DNA of 64,000 bases, taken from positions 2,236,001-2,300,000 of the forward strand of contig CM043963.1 in the NCBI GenBank assembly GCA_014529385.2, written 5' to 3'. Each line of letters opens with the position of its first letter. Position 1 is the stretch's first letter. Made by a program: the position numbers and the translations under genes. This stretch comes from Adiantum capillus-veneris (taxonomy: Eukaryota > Streptophyta > Polypodiopsida > Polypodiales > Pteridaceae). The notes below the pieces were generated by a model. It was not told the DNA's origin, did no database searches, and saw only the letters and a program-made list of their open reading frames with translations. Positions 1-11,063 of this stretch are shown here, in pieces.

Positions 1-651
1 TCTATGTCTAAAGTGTAAGCATGGATGCTCTATTTATAGCAGAAAAGAAAAAGTCCAGATTTTTTTTCCAAAAAAACAAACAAAATTACTTAAAGAAACA
101 ATTTAATAAAATAAATAAATAAATAATTCCTCAAAAATCATACCCGCATTTTTGATACCCTTGTGGTACCCATCAGCTTGACCACTTTGTCATTTTCATC
201 AAAAGATAAGGCCACACAGCCCCCCCTCATTAAGATTAGTCAAAACTAGCCTCTCCTTTTCATGTGACAGTGTGTCCCACTTTGTCCCATCCTATGTGAG
301 TCCATGTGCCTTCATTTGTCATCCCTGTGTATTCTTTTGTCTTTATAATTATTTTATTTATTTCCTTAATGATAATTTACTTTACATTTTTAAGTTAAAC
401 TTTACAGTCTTATATTAACTTTACAGTAGTAAAAGAAAATTCTACAATCAGTAACTTAGTCTTACAATAAGTTAATTAGTGATTCATATAGCTAAACATG
501 TCAAAATTTTGTAGCGTAAATTTTAAATTCTAGGTTTTCTCAGTCTATGATTTATAATTTGAACTTGAATATCTTAAGTAATGAGTGATGTTTTAAAAAA
601 ATTCAAATGCATAATAGAACTTGTGTGAAATTTGAAAGTAGAGACCTTATA
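1..651 (-). repeat. Family A LTR, truncated by the window edge
   Basis: This is the minus-strand copy of an LTR that recurs at 17.5, 19.8, 22.8 and 36.5 kb. It contains the antisense of the TATA segment near 30-40 and the run rich in A/T homopolymers. The LTR start (read on minus) is placed at 651, just after the purine-rich GTTGGGGAGA tract; the expected TGTAAGG is TATAAGG here. The outer end lies beyond the window start. Confidence 0.7.
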
Positions 652-1582
652 ATCTCCCCAACTTAGAATTTGAGATGCCCTCATCTCAAGAATAGTTAAG
701 GGTAATCCTTAAGAAGGAATGTCTCATCTTCCCAAGTAGCATCTTCTACATGGAAATCCTTCCATAAGATAAGATGTTATTTGATGGATCTATTCCTAAG
801 CTTTCTCTCCCGAGTTTCTAGGATAGTATCAGGTTGGGGTTGTAGAACATCTTGAGCAGGTAAAATGATTTGCTCATCATCAAGGACATGGTCAGGGTTA
901 TATACATAAGGTTTTAACAGACGTACATGAAATACATCATGCACTTTGAGATGAGAAGGGAGTCTTAGTCTATAAGCTTGATCACTTGCAACCTTGATTA
1001 TTTCGTAAGGTCCACAATATCAATACCTAAGCTTCTTATACCTTCTGAGAGACAAATTGCTCTTTTTGGGCTTTACTCGTAAGAAAATTTTTTCACCTTG
1101 TTTGAAAATCCGATCAGATCTTTTTAAGTCGGCGTGCTTCTTTTGTTGATCTTGAGCTGCTTGAATATCCCTTCGAATATCCCATCGAATAGCTTTGGTT
1201 TGAGCTTCCATTTATTCAAGCATTTTCTTTGAGGCTTCTACCCTTATAGTGGGGTCAGAAAATTTAAGTGGTGATAAACATTCTTGACCATAAAGAGCAT
1301 TAAAAGGTGTCATTCCAATACTTCTATGAGTAGAGGAATTGTATGCATACTCTACCAAGGGTAGGTATTGAATCCACTTGCGAGGTTCTTAATTGCAGTA
1401 GGCTCTGAGGATGTCTTCAATTACTTGATTAACTCTTTCAGTTTGGCCATCAATTTGAGGATGATAAGCAGGACAAAAACATAACTGGGTTCCAATAGAT
1501 TGAAACAATGATACCCAAAACTTTGAAGTAAACTTGGTGTCACGATCGCTGACAATCCTCTTGGGTAAACCATGAATTCTTA
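652..1582 (-). pseudogene. Family A Ty3/gypsy pol 3' end (integrase) remnant
   Basis: Minus-strand remains of a Ty3/gypsy integrase. The segment near 1,389-1,595 encodes the core with G-L-P-K-R-I-V-S-D-R-D and, later, [14 protein letters not shown], which carry the second Asp and the Glu of the D,D-35-E triad. The segment near 1,020-1,211 is the integrase C-terminal region (L-R-V-K-P-K-K-S-N-L-S-L-R-R). Near 720-770 the reading ends in an E-D-A-T-W-E-D-like tail typical of plant gypsy pol ends, then the purine tract and LTR. Stops and frame changes separate the pieces, so it is dead. The intact counterpart is at 19.8-22.4 kb. Confidence 0.85.
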
Positions 1583-1650
1583 AAACCCACTTCACAAACC
1601 AAAGTAAGAGGGTTCTTAGGTATCACAGGGTGGTACAGGATCTTTGTAAA
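1583..1650 (+). pseudogene. Inverted 68-bp family A reverse transcriptase fragment
   Basis: This short piece matches, in the opposite orientation, the RT connection segment found on the minus strand near 21,828-21,890 (residues [18 protein letters not shown]). It abuts minus-strand integrase on its left with ACC microhomology and the structured module on its right. It is a rearrangement scar and not a gene. Confidence 0.7.
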
Positions 1651-1654
1651 GGAC

Positions 1655-2753
1655 TATTCTCTTTAGTGAATGATTGGTCCTATCTCGCTATGGCAGAGCG
1701 TGACCACCATAACCCTATCTAAAAACTATCCATAATCAATTATACCTAAAAGTATATATCTTAGAGTGACCAACCTGTGCGCTTTTTTCCCCATGTTTCA
1801 GAAGCACAGCCGCCAAGGTTTGTCTCTTTTAAAATTTATGACTAATAAAAAAAAAATATAGCGTTGGAAAGTTACCCGACTCATCGGGTCCACCCGTCCA
1901 TAGAATGATACCATCGGGGTATCATTCTCCCACTTTCCACACCACACTCACCCTTCTTTTGTTATCTAATTACTACCACATTGTTTAAACATACATGTTC
2001 CTTTACTTTATTTATGATACTGGTTCGTTAAAACAGCCCTTCAAACAGTATTACAAACAATAGTCAAACAAGAAGTCGTCCAATTTTAAACCAACAACCC
2101 TTGGATTAGGTTCACTTAAGAATCTCTACTGGCGCTATTATATCCGATCTGTATATACATTATTTATAAAAACCCTTGTCCTCATGAGCGTTCCATAACA
2201 TTCGACAAGTACTCATTGTGCTAATCTAGACGTACTCCCGCCACAGCAACAACGCTGCCAATCTGGGCATCATCCTCACGCCACGGCAAAACAAAACTGC
2301 AATATCCAGCTGGGATAATCTGGGTGTACTCCCACCACAACATCAGTGGTGCCATCCTGGGCATCATCTCACACCTCAGTAACTACCACATAATGCCAGC
2401 GCTAATAAGTAGAGAGACTTGAGAGAAACCATACCGAAGGTTTTGGAAAAACATTCTTTCCTATGGCAACTAGTTTAACCAGACAATCTTTCCTACTTGT
2501 CAAACATATGCCGAGTTTCTTGGGGTTAAGCCCCTTGGTTTTGGTCCATGTTTTCTTTTCATAAGGTAAATAATATATTCCTATGCTCTCACATATGCAA
2601 TGATGCATAACTTGAAACTGTAATACTAACTTGTATCATAGCTCCAATTGATCCGATTGGTTGAGACATAACGTGTTCCGCAGGAGTTCCACCGTTACTT
2701 GTACCAGCTTCATGATCATTAGCGCCTTGGGTTCGAGCACACTTTGGAGCCAT
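1655..2753 (-). repeat. Family A structured module with gag start, copy 1
   Basis: First of three copies (others 3,190-4,421 and 37,717-38,925). Read on minus, it begins with a degraded gag start at 2,753 (M-A-P-K then R-T-Q-G-A-N) and continues into a conserved non-coding stretch. That stretch contains two roughly 85-bp tandem units (2,221-2,375) and a 10-bp-arm hairpin at 1,903-1,927. Its origin is unknown; it always follows the A leader and gag start. Confidence 0.6.
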
Positions 2754-2760
2754 TTTTTTT

Positions 2761-3176
2761 ATACTACACTTATGTTATGCACTTAGAACTTTAAATTGGT
2801 CACTTTCCCTAGTAAACTCCTTGTTTCCAAAGAGAGTTTGTAATTTGAACCCTCGCCAATTCGGATTCACACTTAGTGTTGTTAATCTTAATTAATCAAA
2901 AATTAAGTGTGTAAACGACGAGTGAAAGTGTAGGACTGCATTACTTTTATGCATAACATTTCTAATCCAATTCTAACTTCCATTTCTATACTTCAACTAA
3001 ATCAATTTTTAGTATTATTCAAAATTCTACTAAATCTAATTGACAATAAAGTTGTTGAATGATAATTTCATCATGTATAATAAGAATATGATGAGTTCTC
3101 TTATGTATTAACTTTCAATTAACTATGCATAAGTTAATAGTGAAGATGTATTAACTAGAGAGAGTAGGTATACTTA
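2761..3176 (-). repeat. Family A 5' leader, copy 1
   Basis: Minus-strand copy of the sequence that lies between the A LTR minisatellite and the gag start at 37.26-37.71 kb. It holds no ORF. It is cut near 3,176, where a short stretch leads into the second module copy. Confidence 0.6.
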
Positions 3177-3189
3177 GAGAGTAGCATCA

Positions 3190-4421
3190 TCCATCCTTGA
3201 GATACCAGTGTGAGGTCCCTGCCCCTTTTTGCGAGGAGCGGAGTACCTTTGATAGGTCTCCAATTTTGAAAAAGAAAAACCAACGGACATTGCCTTAGCT
3301 ACTACGTAGCAACGGGCATGAACCGTTAGTGAAGGATTGGTCCTATCTCGCTATGGCGGAGCGTGACCACCATAACCCTATCTAAAAACTATCTATAATC
3401 AACTATACCTAAAAGTATAAATCTTAGAGTGACCAACCTGTGCACTTTTTTTTCCATGTTTCAGAAGCACAGCCGCCAAGGTTTGTCTCTTTTAAGATTT
3501 ATGACTTTAAAAAAAAATTCTATCGTTGAAAAATTACCCGACTCATCGGGTCCACCCGTCCATAGAATGATACCGTCGGGGTATCATTCTCCCACTTTTC
3601 ACAGTGCCACACTCACCCTTCTTTTGTTATCTAATTACTACCCCACTTTTTAAACATACATGTTCCTTTACTTTATGTATGATACTGCTTCGTTAAAACA
3701 GCCCTTCAAACAGTATTACAAACAATAGTCAAACAAGAAGTCATCCAATTTTAAACCAACAACCCTTTGATTAGGTTCACTTAAGAATCTCTACTAGCGC
3801 TATTATGTCCGATCAGTATATACATTATTTATAAAAACCCTTGTCCTCATAAGTGTCCCATACCGCTCGACAAGTACTCGTTGTGCTAATCTGCACGTAT
3901 TCCCGTCACAGAAACAACCATTCCAATGTGGGCGTCATCCTCACACCACGGCAAAACAAAACTGCAGTATCCAATTGGGCTAATCTGGGTGTACTCCCAC
4001 CACAACATCATCGGTGCCATCCTGGGCATCATCTCACGTCTCGGCAAGTGCCACATAATGCCATCTCTAAGAAGTAGAGAGACTTGAGAGAAACCATACC
4101 GAAGCTTTTGGACAAACATTTTTTGCTATAGCAACCAGTTTAACCAGACATTCTTTCCTACTTGTCAAACATATGCTGAGTTTCTTGGGGTTAAGCCCCT
4201 TGCTTTTGGTCCGTGTTTTCTTTTCATAAGGTAAATAATATATTCCTATGGTCTCGCATATGTAATGATGCATAACTTGAAACTACAATACTAACCTGTA
4301 CCATAGCTCCGATTGGTCCTATTGGTGGAGACATAACATGTTCCGCAGGAGTTCCACCGTTACTTGTACCAGCTTCATGATGATTAGCGCCTTGGGTTCG
4401 AGCACGCTTTGGAGCCATTTT
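3190..4421 (-). repeat. Family A structured module with gag start, copy 2
   Basis: Second copy, offset about 1.67 kb from copy 1, so leader + gag start + module is tandemly duplicated here. The hairpin lies at 3,565-3,589 with a changed loop and intact arms. Apparent plus-strand ORFs across it are shadows. Confidence 0.6.
4224..4418 (-). pseudogene. Gag N-terminus of family A (64 codons)
   Basis: The ORF starts M-A-P-K-R-A-R-T-Q-G-A-N and carries A-G-T-S-N-G-G-T-P-A-E, an N-terminal style seen in plant Ty3/gypsy Gag proteins. It runs only about 40 codons of Gag-like sequence before non-Gag residues and a stop. A CAG/GTTAGT-like donor sits where similarity to Gag fades, so a spliced Gag is possible but unproven. 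The same start recurs at 37,717 (plus) and, damaged, at 2,753 (minus). It cannot encode a working capsid alone. Confidence 0.5.
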
Positions 4422-4429
4422 TTTGTACT

Positions 4430-5097
4430 ACACTTATGTTATACACTTAGAACTTTAAATTGGTCAATTTTCCTAGTAATCTCCTTGTTTCCAAAGAGAG
4501 TCTGTAATTTGAACCCTCACCAACTCGGATTCACACTTAGTGTTTTTGTTCTACATGTAATTTCTATACATCAAATATTTTCTAATCGTAATTAATCAAA
4601 AATTAAGTGTATAAACTACAAGTGAAAGTTTAGGACTGCATTACTTTCATGCATGACATTTCTAATCCAATTCTAACTTCCATTTCTATACTTCAACTAA
4701 ATCAATTTTTAGTATTATTCGTCCATTTTTATACTTCAACTAAATCCAAAGAGAGTCTGTAATTTGAACCCTCACCAACTTGGATTCACACTTAGTGTTG
4801 TTGTTCTACATCTAATTTCCATACATCAAATATTTGCTAATCGTAATTAATCAAAAATTAAGTGTGTAAACTACGAGTGAAATTTAAAGACTGCATTACT
4901 TTTATGCATGACATTTCTAATCCAATTATAACTTCCATTTCTATACTTCAACTAAATTAATTATGCTCTCTTAGTGGTTTGTGGACGCCTTCTCTCTAAG
5001 AGAAGTGGCAGCACTTCGTGAGTGCGATAGAGGCAATCTCTATGTCTAAAATGTGAGCATGGATGCTCTATTTATAGAATAAAAGAAAACGTCCAAA
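4430..5097 (-). repeat. Family A leader and LTR edge with internal duplication
   Basis: Minus-strand leader followed by part of the LTR, including the antisense TATAAATAG segment near 5,075. About 230 bp of leader (4,490-4,720) is repeated at 4,745-4,960. The LTR stops near 5,097, where a family B LTR begins. Confidence 0.6.
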
Positions 5098-5105
5098 TTT
5101 TAGAT

Positions 5106-7042
5106 GTGCATAGTAGAAACGCATGCTACAAGAGTTATCTTGTAACTTTTTAGATACATAGTTAAGTATAATAATATGCTCTCTATCTCATCCTATTATT
5201 TTTCTCAAGGGTAACCTATTCTTACTTTACCATCAGAAAATACTATGGGAAAAGCGTCAATAGCTCCGTCTCTTTAACTTGGAGCAAAAACCATTGATTC
5301 TTTATTTCTACTATCTCATTATCATCTCACACGATAGCTAGATCCTATATCTAGTGTAAACTCCAATATATATATATTCTATGTATTTTTCATATTTTTC
5401 TTATATTTCTTTTTAAATAGCTACTAGGAGGGAATCAAATCCTAGTGGGACACTAGGTGGCATGATTTTAAAGATACCCTTATTTTAATGCATTATTGCA
5501 AGCATGATTACAAAGCTTTGTAAGGAGCAATGTCATGCTTTCATATGGCATGAGGTGTCCTTTGGAATCAAATAAAAGTCTAGGCTAAGGGAACCACAGG
5601 AAGACTTTTCCTATAAAAAATGGACCCTATTTTGAAGATTTTTTTACACAAGGTTCCAATCTGAATTGGAAAACTATTTTTAAATAACAATCGTAGGTAA
5701 TAAGCTGACGTTTTTGCCTATATTTTTACTTTTTTATTTGGAGCCACGGTTGAGGAGATATGATCAAAATACTGGCCCCAGTCTGTCCACATCATGCAGG
5801 GACAACTCATTTCCAACTTTTACAGTTTCTGTTCACACTGGCTCTTCTCTTCTTGTGTAAACCCTTGGGGGTTCTCTTCACCTATAAAAGGGGACCTCTT
5901 CTTCCTTGAAAAGAACTCAAGAATTCAAGACATTCATGAGAGGAATTCATAAAGGAGTGAGTAGTGATTCCATAGCCATTAATAGAAGCCTAAGCCTACT
6001 CTTTCTCCTAGAAGAGACTAGCCATTCTTGCAACAAGTTAACCTTGGAAGATCAACTCTAATCAAAGAAGGTATTGCACTTGGCGTATCAATCAAAGTGG
6101 AATTCTCCACTCTTCTTCTCTCTCCATCAATAATGGTGCCGAAGGGTTTGTCAAGTAAGATGTGTTCTACATTGATGTTTTCTTCATTTCTTGTTGTTTT
6201 CTTTTTCATCTCTAATCCAACATATATATATATGTATCTAATTTCATCTCCTTAACCAAACCTATCCCTCTCATTCTTAGTAATTCATCCTCTCTACAAA
6301 TTCTAGGTTCTCTTTGCTACAGGTACATCTCTCGCCGCAGTATCCTTATTGCCTACGGGCAAGAATAGGGATTGGGAGGGAAACTTCTCATCTCTTCACT
6401 TCTCTCATATCTACATTTCTCACATACTATCTTAGATGAATAACCCACATGATGATAATTTCTATCGCTTTCACTCTATACGATCTATTAGAATTAACGT
6501 ATGGATTAGCCGTAAAATACACTTTCAACAACGTATAGTGTTTCTCTTTGGCTCAGAAAGGCTCAATGAAATACTTCTATCACCGGATCCCATTATACTA
6601 CCTCTCATAGACTATAACTTTTCTTTTGACGTAAGAGAGAATTTGTACACACAATTAATCCCAATCACTAGACAAAATATATATATTATGTTAAGCACAA
6701 AACTACAATTCCAAAGAACAATTCGTAGCCTATTTGGTCAGCCCAGCCAAGATTGAATGCCATTAACTCATCTATTAACCCTTTCATATTACCCATGATA
6801 CGATATGACCATAGCTTTGATGTTTTATCTTTGTGTTGTTTTGACACTCTCTTTTGTGTTCTTTCTTTGTGTGTGTGAGTGCAAGAGAGAAAGAGTGGGG
6901 CTTCTTTGATTGCACTTCTTTCCAAACCCTAGTCTTCATGGCATCTATGGTTTAAATCCTTCATATAGTTTTGGAGTTCTCTCACAAACTCTCACAGCCA
7001 AAAGCCCGGTGCTTTCCAAGCAAGACCGCAAATTTCTCGACA
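5106..7042 (+). repeat. Family B LTR, copy 1
   Basis: A roughly 1.94-kb LTR ending in CTCGACA; its first bases (TGTGACACG in other copies) are lost. A TATA box (CTATAAAAG) lies at 5,882-5,890, followed by the conserved GGACCTCTTCTTCC. The short ORFs inside recur in every copy, carry stops and are not treated as genes. It is followed after only 19 bp by copy 2. Confidence 0.8.
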
Positions 7043-7061
7043 TGTTTTTGGATGTCCTGTT
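7043..7061 (+). other. LTR-LTR junction: primer-site stub fused to purine-tract stub
   Basis: Nineteen bases separate two B LTRs. The left part (TTTTTGG) is the sequence that follows the LTR and starts the primer-binding site at 8,575-8,583. The right part (GGATGTCCTGTT) is the sequence that precedes the LTR at 11,052-11,063. The whole internal region has been removed, with GG microhomology. Confidence 0.75.
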
Positions 7062-8574
7062 TGTGACACGTACATAGTGGAAACGCATGCTACAAGAGTT
7101 ATATTGTTACTTTTTAGATAGATATTTATATTTTTTATAATGTATATATGCATATTTAAGTATAATAATACGCCTTCTATCCCATCCTATTATTTTTCTC
7201 AAGGGTAACCTATTCTTTCTTTACCATCAGAAAATACTATGGGAAAAGCATCAATAGCTCCACCTCTTTTACTTGGGGCCAAAAGCATTGATTCTTTCTT
7301 TCTACCATCTCATGATTATCTCACACCCTATCTAGATCATATATCTAGGGTAAACTCCAATATATATATATATTCTATGTATTTTTCATATTTTTCTTAT
7401 ATTTCTTTTTAAATAGCTACTAGGAGGGAATCAAATCCTAGTGGGACACTAGGTGGCATGATTTCAATAATACAAAGCATGATTACAAAGATTTGTCAAG
7501 GAGCAATGTCATGCTTTCATATGGCATGAGGTGTCCTTTGGAATCAAATGAAAGTCTACGCTAAGGGAACCACAGGAAGACTTTTGCTGCCAAAAATGGA
7601 CCCTATTTTGATGATTTTTTTACACAAGGTTTCAATTTGAATTGGAATACTATTTTTAAATGAAAATCGTAGCTAATGAGCTGAATTTTCTGCCCATATT
7701 TTTACTTTTTTATTTGGAGCCACGATTGAGGAGATATTATCAAAATACTGGACCCCAGTCTACCCACATCATGCATGGACAGCTCATTTCCAACTTTTCC
7801 AGTTTCTGTTCACACTGGCTCTTCTCTTCTTGTGTAAACCCTTGGGGGTTCTCTTCACCTATAAAAGGGGACCTCTTCTTCCTTGAAAAGAACTCAAGCA
7901 TTCAAGCCATTGATGAGAGGAATTCATGAGGGAGTGAGTAGTAAAGCCATAGCCATTACCAGAATCCTAAGCCTACACTTTCTCCTAGAAGAGATTAGCC
8001 ATTCTTGCAACAAGTTAACCTTGGAAGATCAACTCTAATCAAAGAAGGTCTTGAACTTGGCATATCAATCAAAGTGAAATTCTCCACTCTTCTTCTCTCA
8101 CCATCATACTACCTCTCATAGACTATAATTTTTCTTTTGATGTTTGCGTAGTTATCTTGCTATGAACCAAGAGGATTTGTACACACAATTAATCCCAATC
8201 ACTAGACAAAATATATATATTATGGTAAGCACAAAACTACAATTCCAAAGAACAATTCGTAGCCTATTTGGTCAGCCAAGATTGAATGCCATTAGCTCAT
8301 ATATTAACCCTTTCATACTACCCATGATACGATATGACCATAGCCTTGATGTTTTCATCTTTGTGATATTTTCACATTCTGTTTTGTGTTCTTTCTTTGT
8401 GTGCATGAGTGCAAGAGAGAAAGAGTGGGGCTTCTTTGATTGCACTTCTTTCCAAACCCTAGTCGTCATGGCATCTATGGTTTAACCCCTTCATATAGTT
8501 TTTTGGAGTTCTCTCACAAACTCTCAGAGCCATAAGCCCGGTGCTTTCCTGGCAAGACCGCAAATTTCTCGACA
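7062..8574 (+). repeat. Family B LTR, copy 2 (5' LTR of the gag-bearing derivative)
   Basis: Begins TGTGACACG and ends CTCGACA, the canonical TG...CA. It is shorter (1.5 kb) because of an internal deletion near 8,105. A TATA box lies at 7,860-7,867. It is followed immediately by a primer-binding site and gag-like ORFs. Confidence 0.85.
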
Positions 8575-8580
8575 TATTTT

Positions 8581-8599
8581 TGGTGAACCCGACGTGAAC
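8581..8599 (+). other. Primer-binding site of family B
   Basis: Six bases after the LTR end comes TGGTGAACCCGACGTGAAC, starting with the TGG that pairs with a tRNA CCA end. I did not assign the tRNA. The first gag-like ATG follows at 8,624. Confidence 0.65.
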
Positions 8600-8623
8600 A
8601 AGCCGGGGTGAGAGTACATAAAG

Positions 8624-8947
8624 ATGGCTAGCAAAGTGGAGCATCTATATGCTGAAATGAAAGAGCTTGCAGACAGATGCAAATGGCTTGAAGAAGAAGA
8701 CCGGATTGAAAAAGCGATTAAAAGCGCTAGGCAATCCGTTTATAATGAGCTTAATATATTCGAAGGCTATGATCCAGAAGGATATCTTGAGTGCTATGTG
8801 ACAGAGATGAGGCTTCAAGCAATTCCAAAAGCTCGAATGATTGCAGCATTTGTTGAACTTGTGAGTGATGAGTTCAAGCACCAAGTTCAAGACTATGCAA
8901 GTGTATATGCAAGCAACTGGGGTGAGTTTTCTACAGCTATAACATAG
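8624..8947 (+). CDS. Family B gag-like N-terminal ORF
   Basis: This 107-codon ORF starts 25 bp after the primer-binding site, where Gag is expected. It begins M-A-S-K-V-E-H-L-Y-A-E-M-K-E-L, with heptad-like charged helices, then N-I-F-E-G-Y-D-P-E-G-Y-L, which resembles the F-x-G-x-D-P...Y-L start of a retrotransposon Gag core. It stops early (TAG at 8,945), and the next ORF resumes in the same frame at 9,089. It is therefore likely the N-terminal part of a damaged Gag. The assignment rests on position and weak similarity. Confidence 0.55.
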   Translation: MASKVEHLYAEMKELADRCKWLEEEDRIEKAIKSARQSVYNELNIFEGYDPEGYLECYVTEMRLQAIPKARMIAAFVELVSDEFKHQVQDYASVYASNWGEFSTAIT

Positions 8948-9088
8948 GTATGCTTGGAACATTAAGACCAAGAGATAGAGCAGAGTGGAAGTGGATGTGA
9001 CCAGCTAGCGTTGGTGTCTCCTATAAGCCATGCAAGTTTCAACACATCCATATAAAATAATTTAGAAGTAATAACAGATGCATATCTT

Positions 9089-9883
9089 TTGCAAGATGCA
9101 AATTTATTGTATGCAGATGAAGCAGACATAGTGGAATCTATTTATGCGTGTTTGGGTCTTGTAACCTTCGTATCTCAAGATAATGACTCTCATGATGCTA
9201 TCCAAGCACTTGAAACGGCTCAAAGCGACTTAGAGGATGATGCAAACTCGTCAGCTATGATAGATGATTTGGATGCTCCTTCTGATTTGTTTGAAGATTC
9301 ACATGAGTGTGTATACAAGGATGAGGTTGCTATGGTTTTGACAGAGGATGTGAAGGGAAAACAGGTGGAAGATGGCTATATTAGTGATGTGCTACAATGT
9401 ACTTTTGAGCAGATCCAGGAACTTTTACCAAGTTTAGAAGAGCCGGATGCCTATGCTGAAGACATATACCTGGATGAAGAAGTCATTATCAATGCTTTCC
9501 TATGCGAGTTTGATGCATGTGGTACTACCCAAATGAATATGCCTAGCTACGAAAGTGCTAATTTAGAGGGGGTGACTGAAAATCTCTTCCTTTGTGAGTA
9601 TAGCTCTACTAGTAGCATTTCGGATTGTGAAGTACCTCAGCTAGATGAGGTGGAAGAGGAGGAGTGCATTGATAGAGTAATATGTATATCTTGTATATAT
9701 CGGGTAGCAAATGTGATGCAGATAACTCATAAAATTGTGCCTTATTTAGAGCTAGATGCAGCAAGCTTTCACAATTCCATGGTAGAGGAAGGTGTTAAGC
9801 AAAGTTTGGAGTCTTCAGCACAGCTGATTTTGGATTGCCTATTCATGATGATGACGTTTTTGAAATTGTGTTTGCAGGAATGA
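9089..9883 (+). pseudogene. Family B acidic gag/polyprotein segment, part 1
   Basis: A 264-codon open stretch, in the same frame as the preceding Gag N-terminus, rich in Asp/Glu and Ser (for example V-P-Q-L-D-E-V-E-E-E-E-C). No zinc knuckle or protease motif is seen. Similarity continues past its end in another frame from about 9,845 (D-D-D-V-F-E-I-V-F-A-G-M), so one frameshift is inferred there. Function unknown; probably a spacer or tether part of the element polyprotein. Confidence 0.5.
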
Positions 9884-9996
9884 CAGATGAAGATTCTCTG
9901 CATGAGGATTGGGGTTCTGCGGCGGATGAAGCTATGAATCTTCAAGATTCACAAATCAAAGATAGAGAAGTGTTTGGGAATGCTATACAGGTTTAA

Positions 9997-10746
9997 GTGA
10001 CATCAGAGGATAGAGTAGAAGAGCAAGAAACCTCTTCGGATATGGTTTGTGATTGGGGTGATATTTTTGATCTGTGTGAAGATGCAAATATAGATGCTTG
10101 CCATAAAGTGCCTACTATACAGGGTTCTAAGAATTTCGGTTGCCTGCAGGTATGCAAACAATATCTGAGGCATAAAAGGGATTTAGGTGTTGTATCACAG
10201 GATATAAATTGCAAGCAGGTTTGTGAGCATCTATCTGCTATGGATAGGAAGGGTATACACGGTGATGCCTTGAAGCAAGAAGAGGATGCTAGCTCTATGC
10301 TAACACTAGAGTCATGTAATGAAGAAGGGTTATCCCTAAATGAGTGGAGACATGATTCAGTTGAAGATAATTTAGGGATGGGTCAAAAAGGAAGAAGGGG
10401 TGAAGATATTGTGTTAGAGAATAACTCCAAGGAGGTTTTTGAGCAGTCGGTTACAAGTGACCGGGAGCATACCTACCAGGATGATTTGGAAAGGGAATTA
10501 GACACCATATTTGAGAGGTATGCAAAGTTTTATGATGTAAAGCTGGAGAGGTATTTGGTAAAAGGTGAGATAATTGATGAGAGGTTTACCATGCATATTT
10601 CTGAGGTTTCTCTGGATGTTGATAAAGGCTATCTAGAGGATTCTTTTGAGAATGAAGATGCAGATTCGGACTTCTATGCGAAAGACGTACATATGGATTT
10701 AGAGGTTGGTGAGAAGGTTGAAGTGCAGTTTCAAAAATCTTTCTAG
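9997..10746 (+). pseudogene. Family B acidic gag/polyprotein segment, part 2
   Basis: A 249-codon open stretch, separated by one TAA (9,994-9,996) from upstream sequence in the same frame; the apparent start codon is GTG, so it is an internal segment. It contains [26 protein letters not shown] and G-R-R-G-E-D-I-V. The part from about 10,062 to 10,420 recurs on the minus strand at 22,386-22,741, fused to a different family's reverse transcriptase. The protein is strongly acidic with no recognised domain. Confidence 0.5.
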
Positions 10747-10761
10747 TATATTACCCGAAGC

Positions 10762-11040
10762 ATGGAAGTGTTTTTTGAAGAGGAGGATGAGGAACTTATG
10801 CCTCTTCGTCATGAAGATTTTGCGCATAATGGAGATTTGTTACAGATGTTTTGGAGACAGATGTATATAACAATTCCTTCTCATCTGAGAGGAATTAAAA
10901 GATGCGGAGAATCTCAATGCTTAGTACAATACAAGTTTTTGAGTTACCCATATGATCCTGGAGGAGGTCATGGGATGACAGGGGATACAATTGCTTTCAC
11001 AAGTTACCATGAGGCTGGCACATGCCGGAGGATGTGCAGG
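10762..11040 (+). pseudogene. Family B polyprotein segment before the deletion point
   Basis: Open reading continues in the frame of the previous segment (M-E-V-F-F-E-E-E-D-E-E-L) and then enters the element's 3' end, shared with 15,470-15,518. The whole pol region expected here is missing. This copy is a gag-only derivative. Confidence 0.45.
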
Positions 11041-11063
11041 TTTAGAGGGGGTGGATGTCGTGT
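11041..11063 (+). other. Polypurine tract before family B LTR copy 3
   Basis: TTTAGAGGGGGTGGATG directly precedes an LTR starting TGTGACACG at 11,064. The same tract precedes the LTR at 15,519, which shows that both internal segments belong to one family. Confidence 0.75.

Noticed and set aside
3853-4119. Overlapping ORFs on both strands of the A module
   Set aside because: No codon pattern or known domain; the module copies carry stops and the conserved signal is structural.
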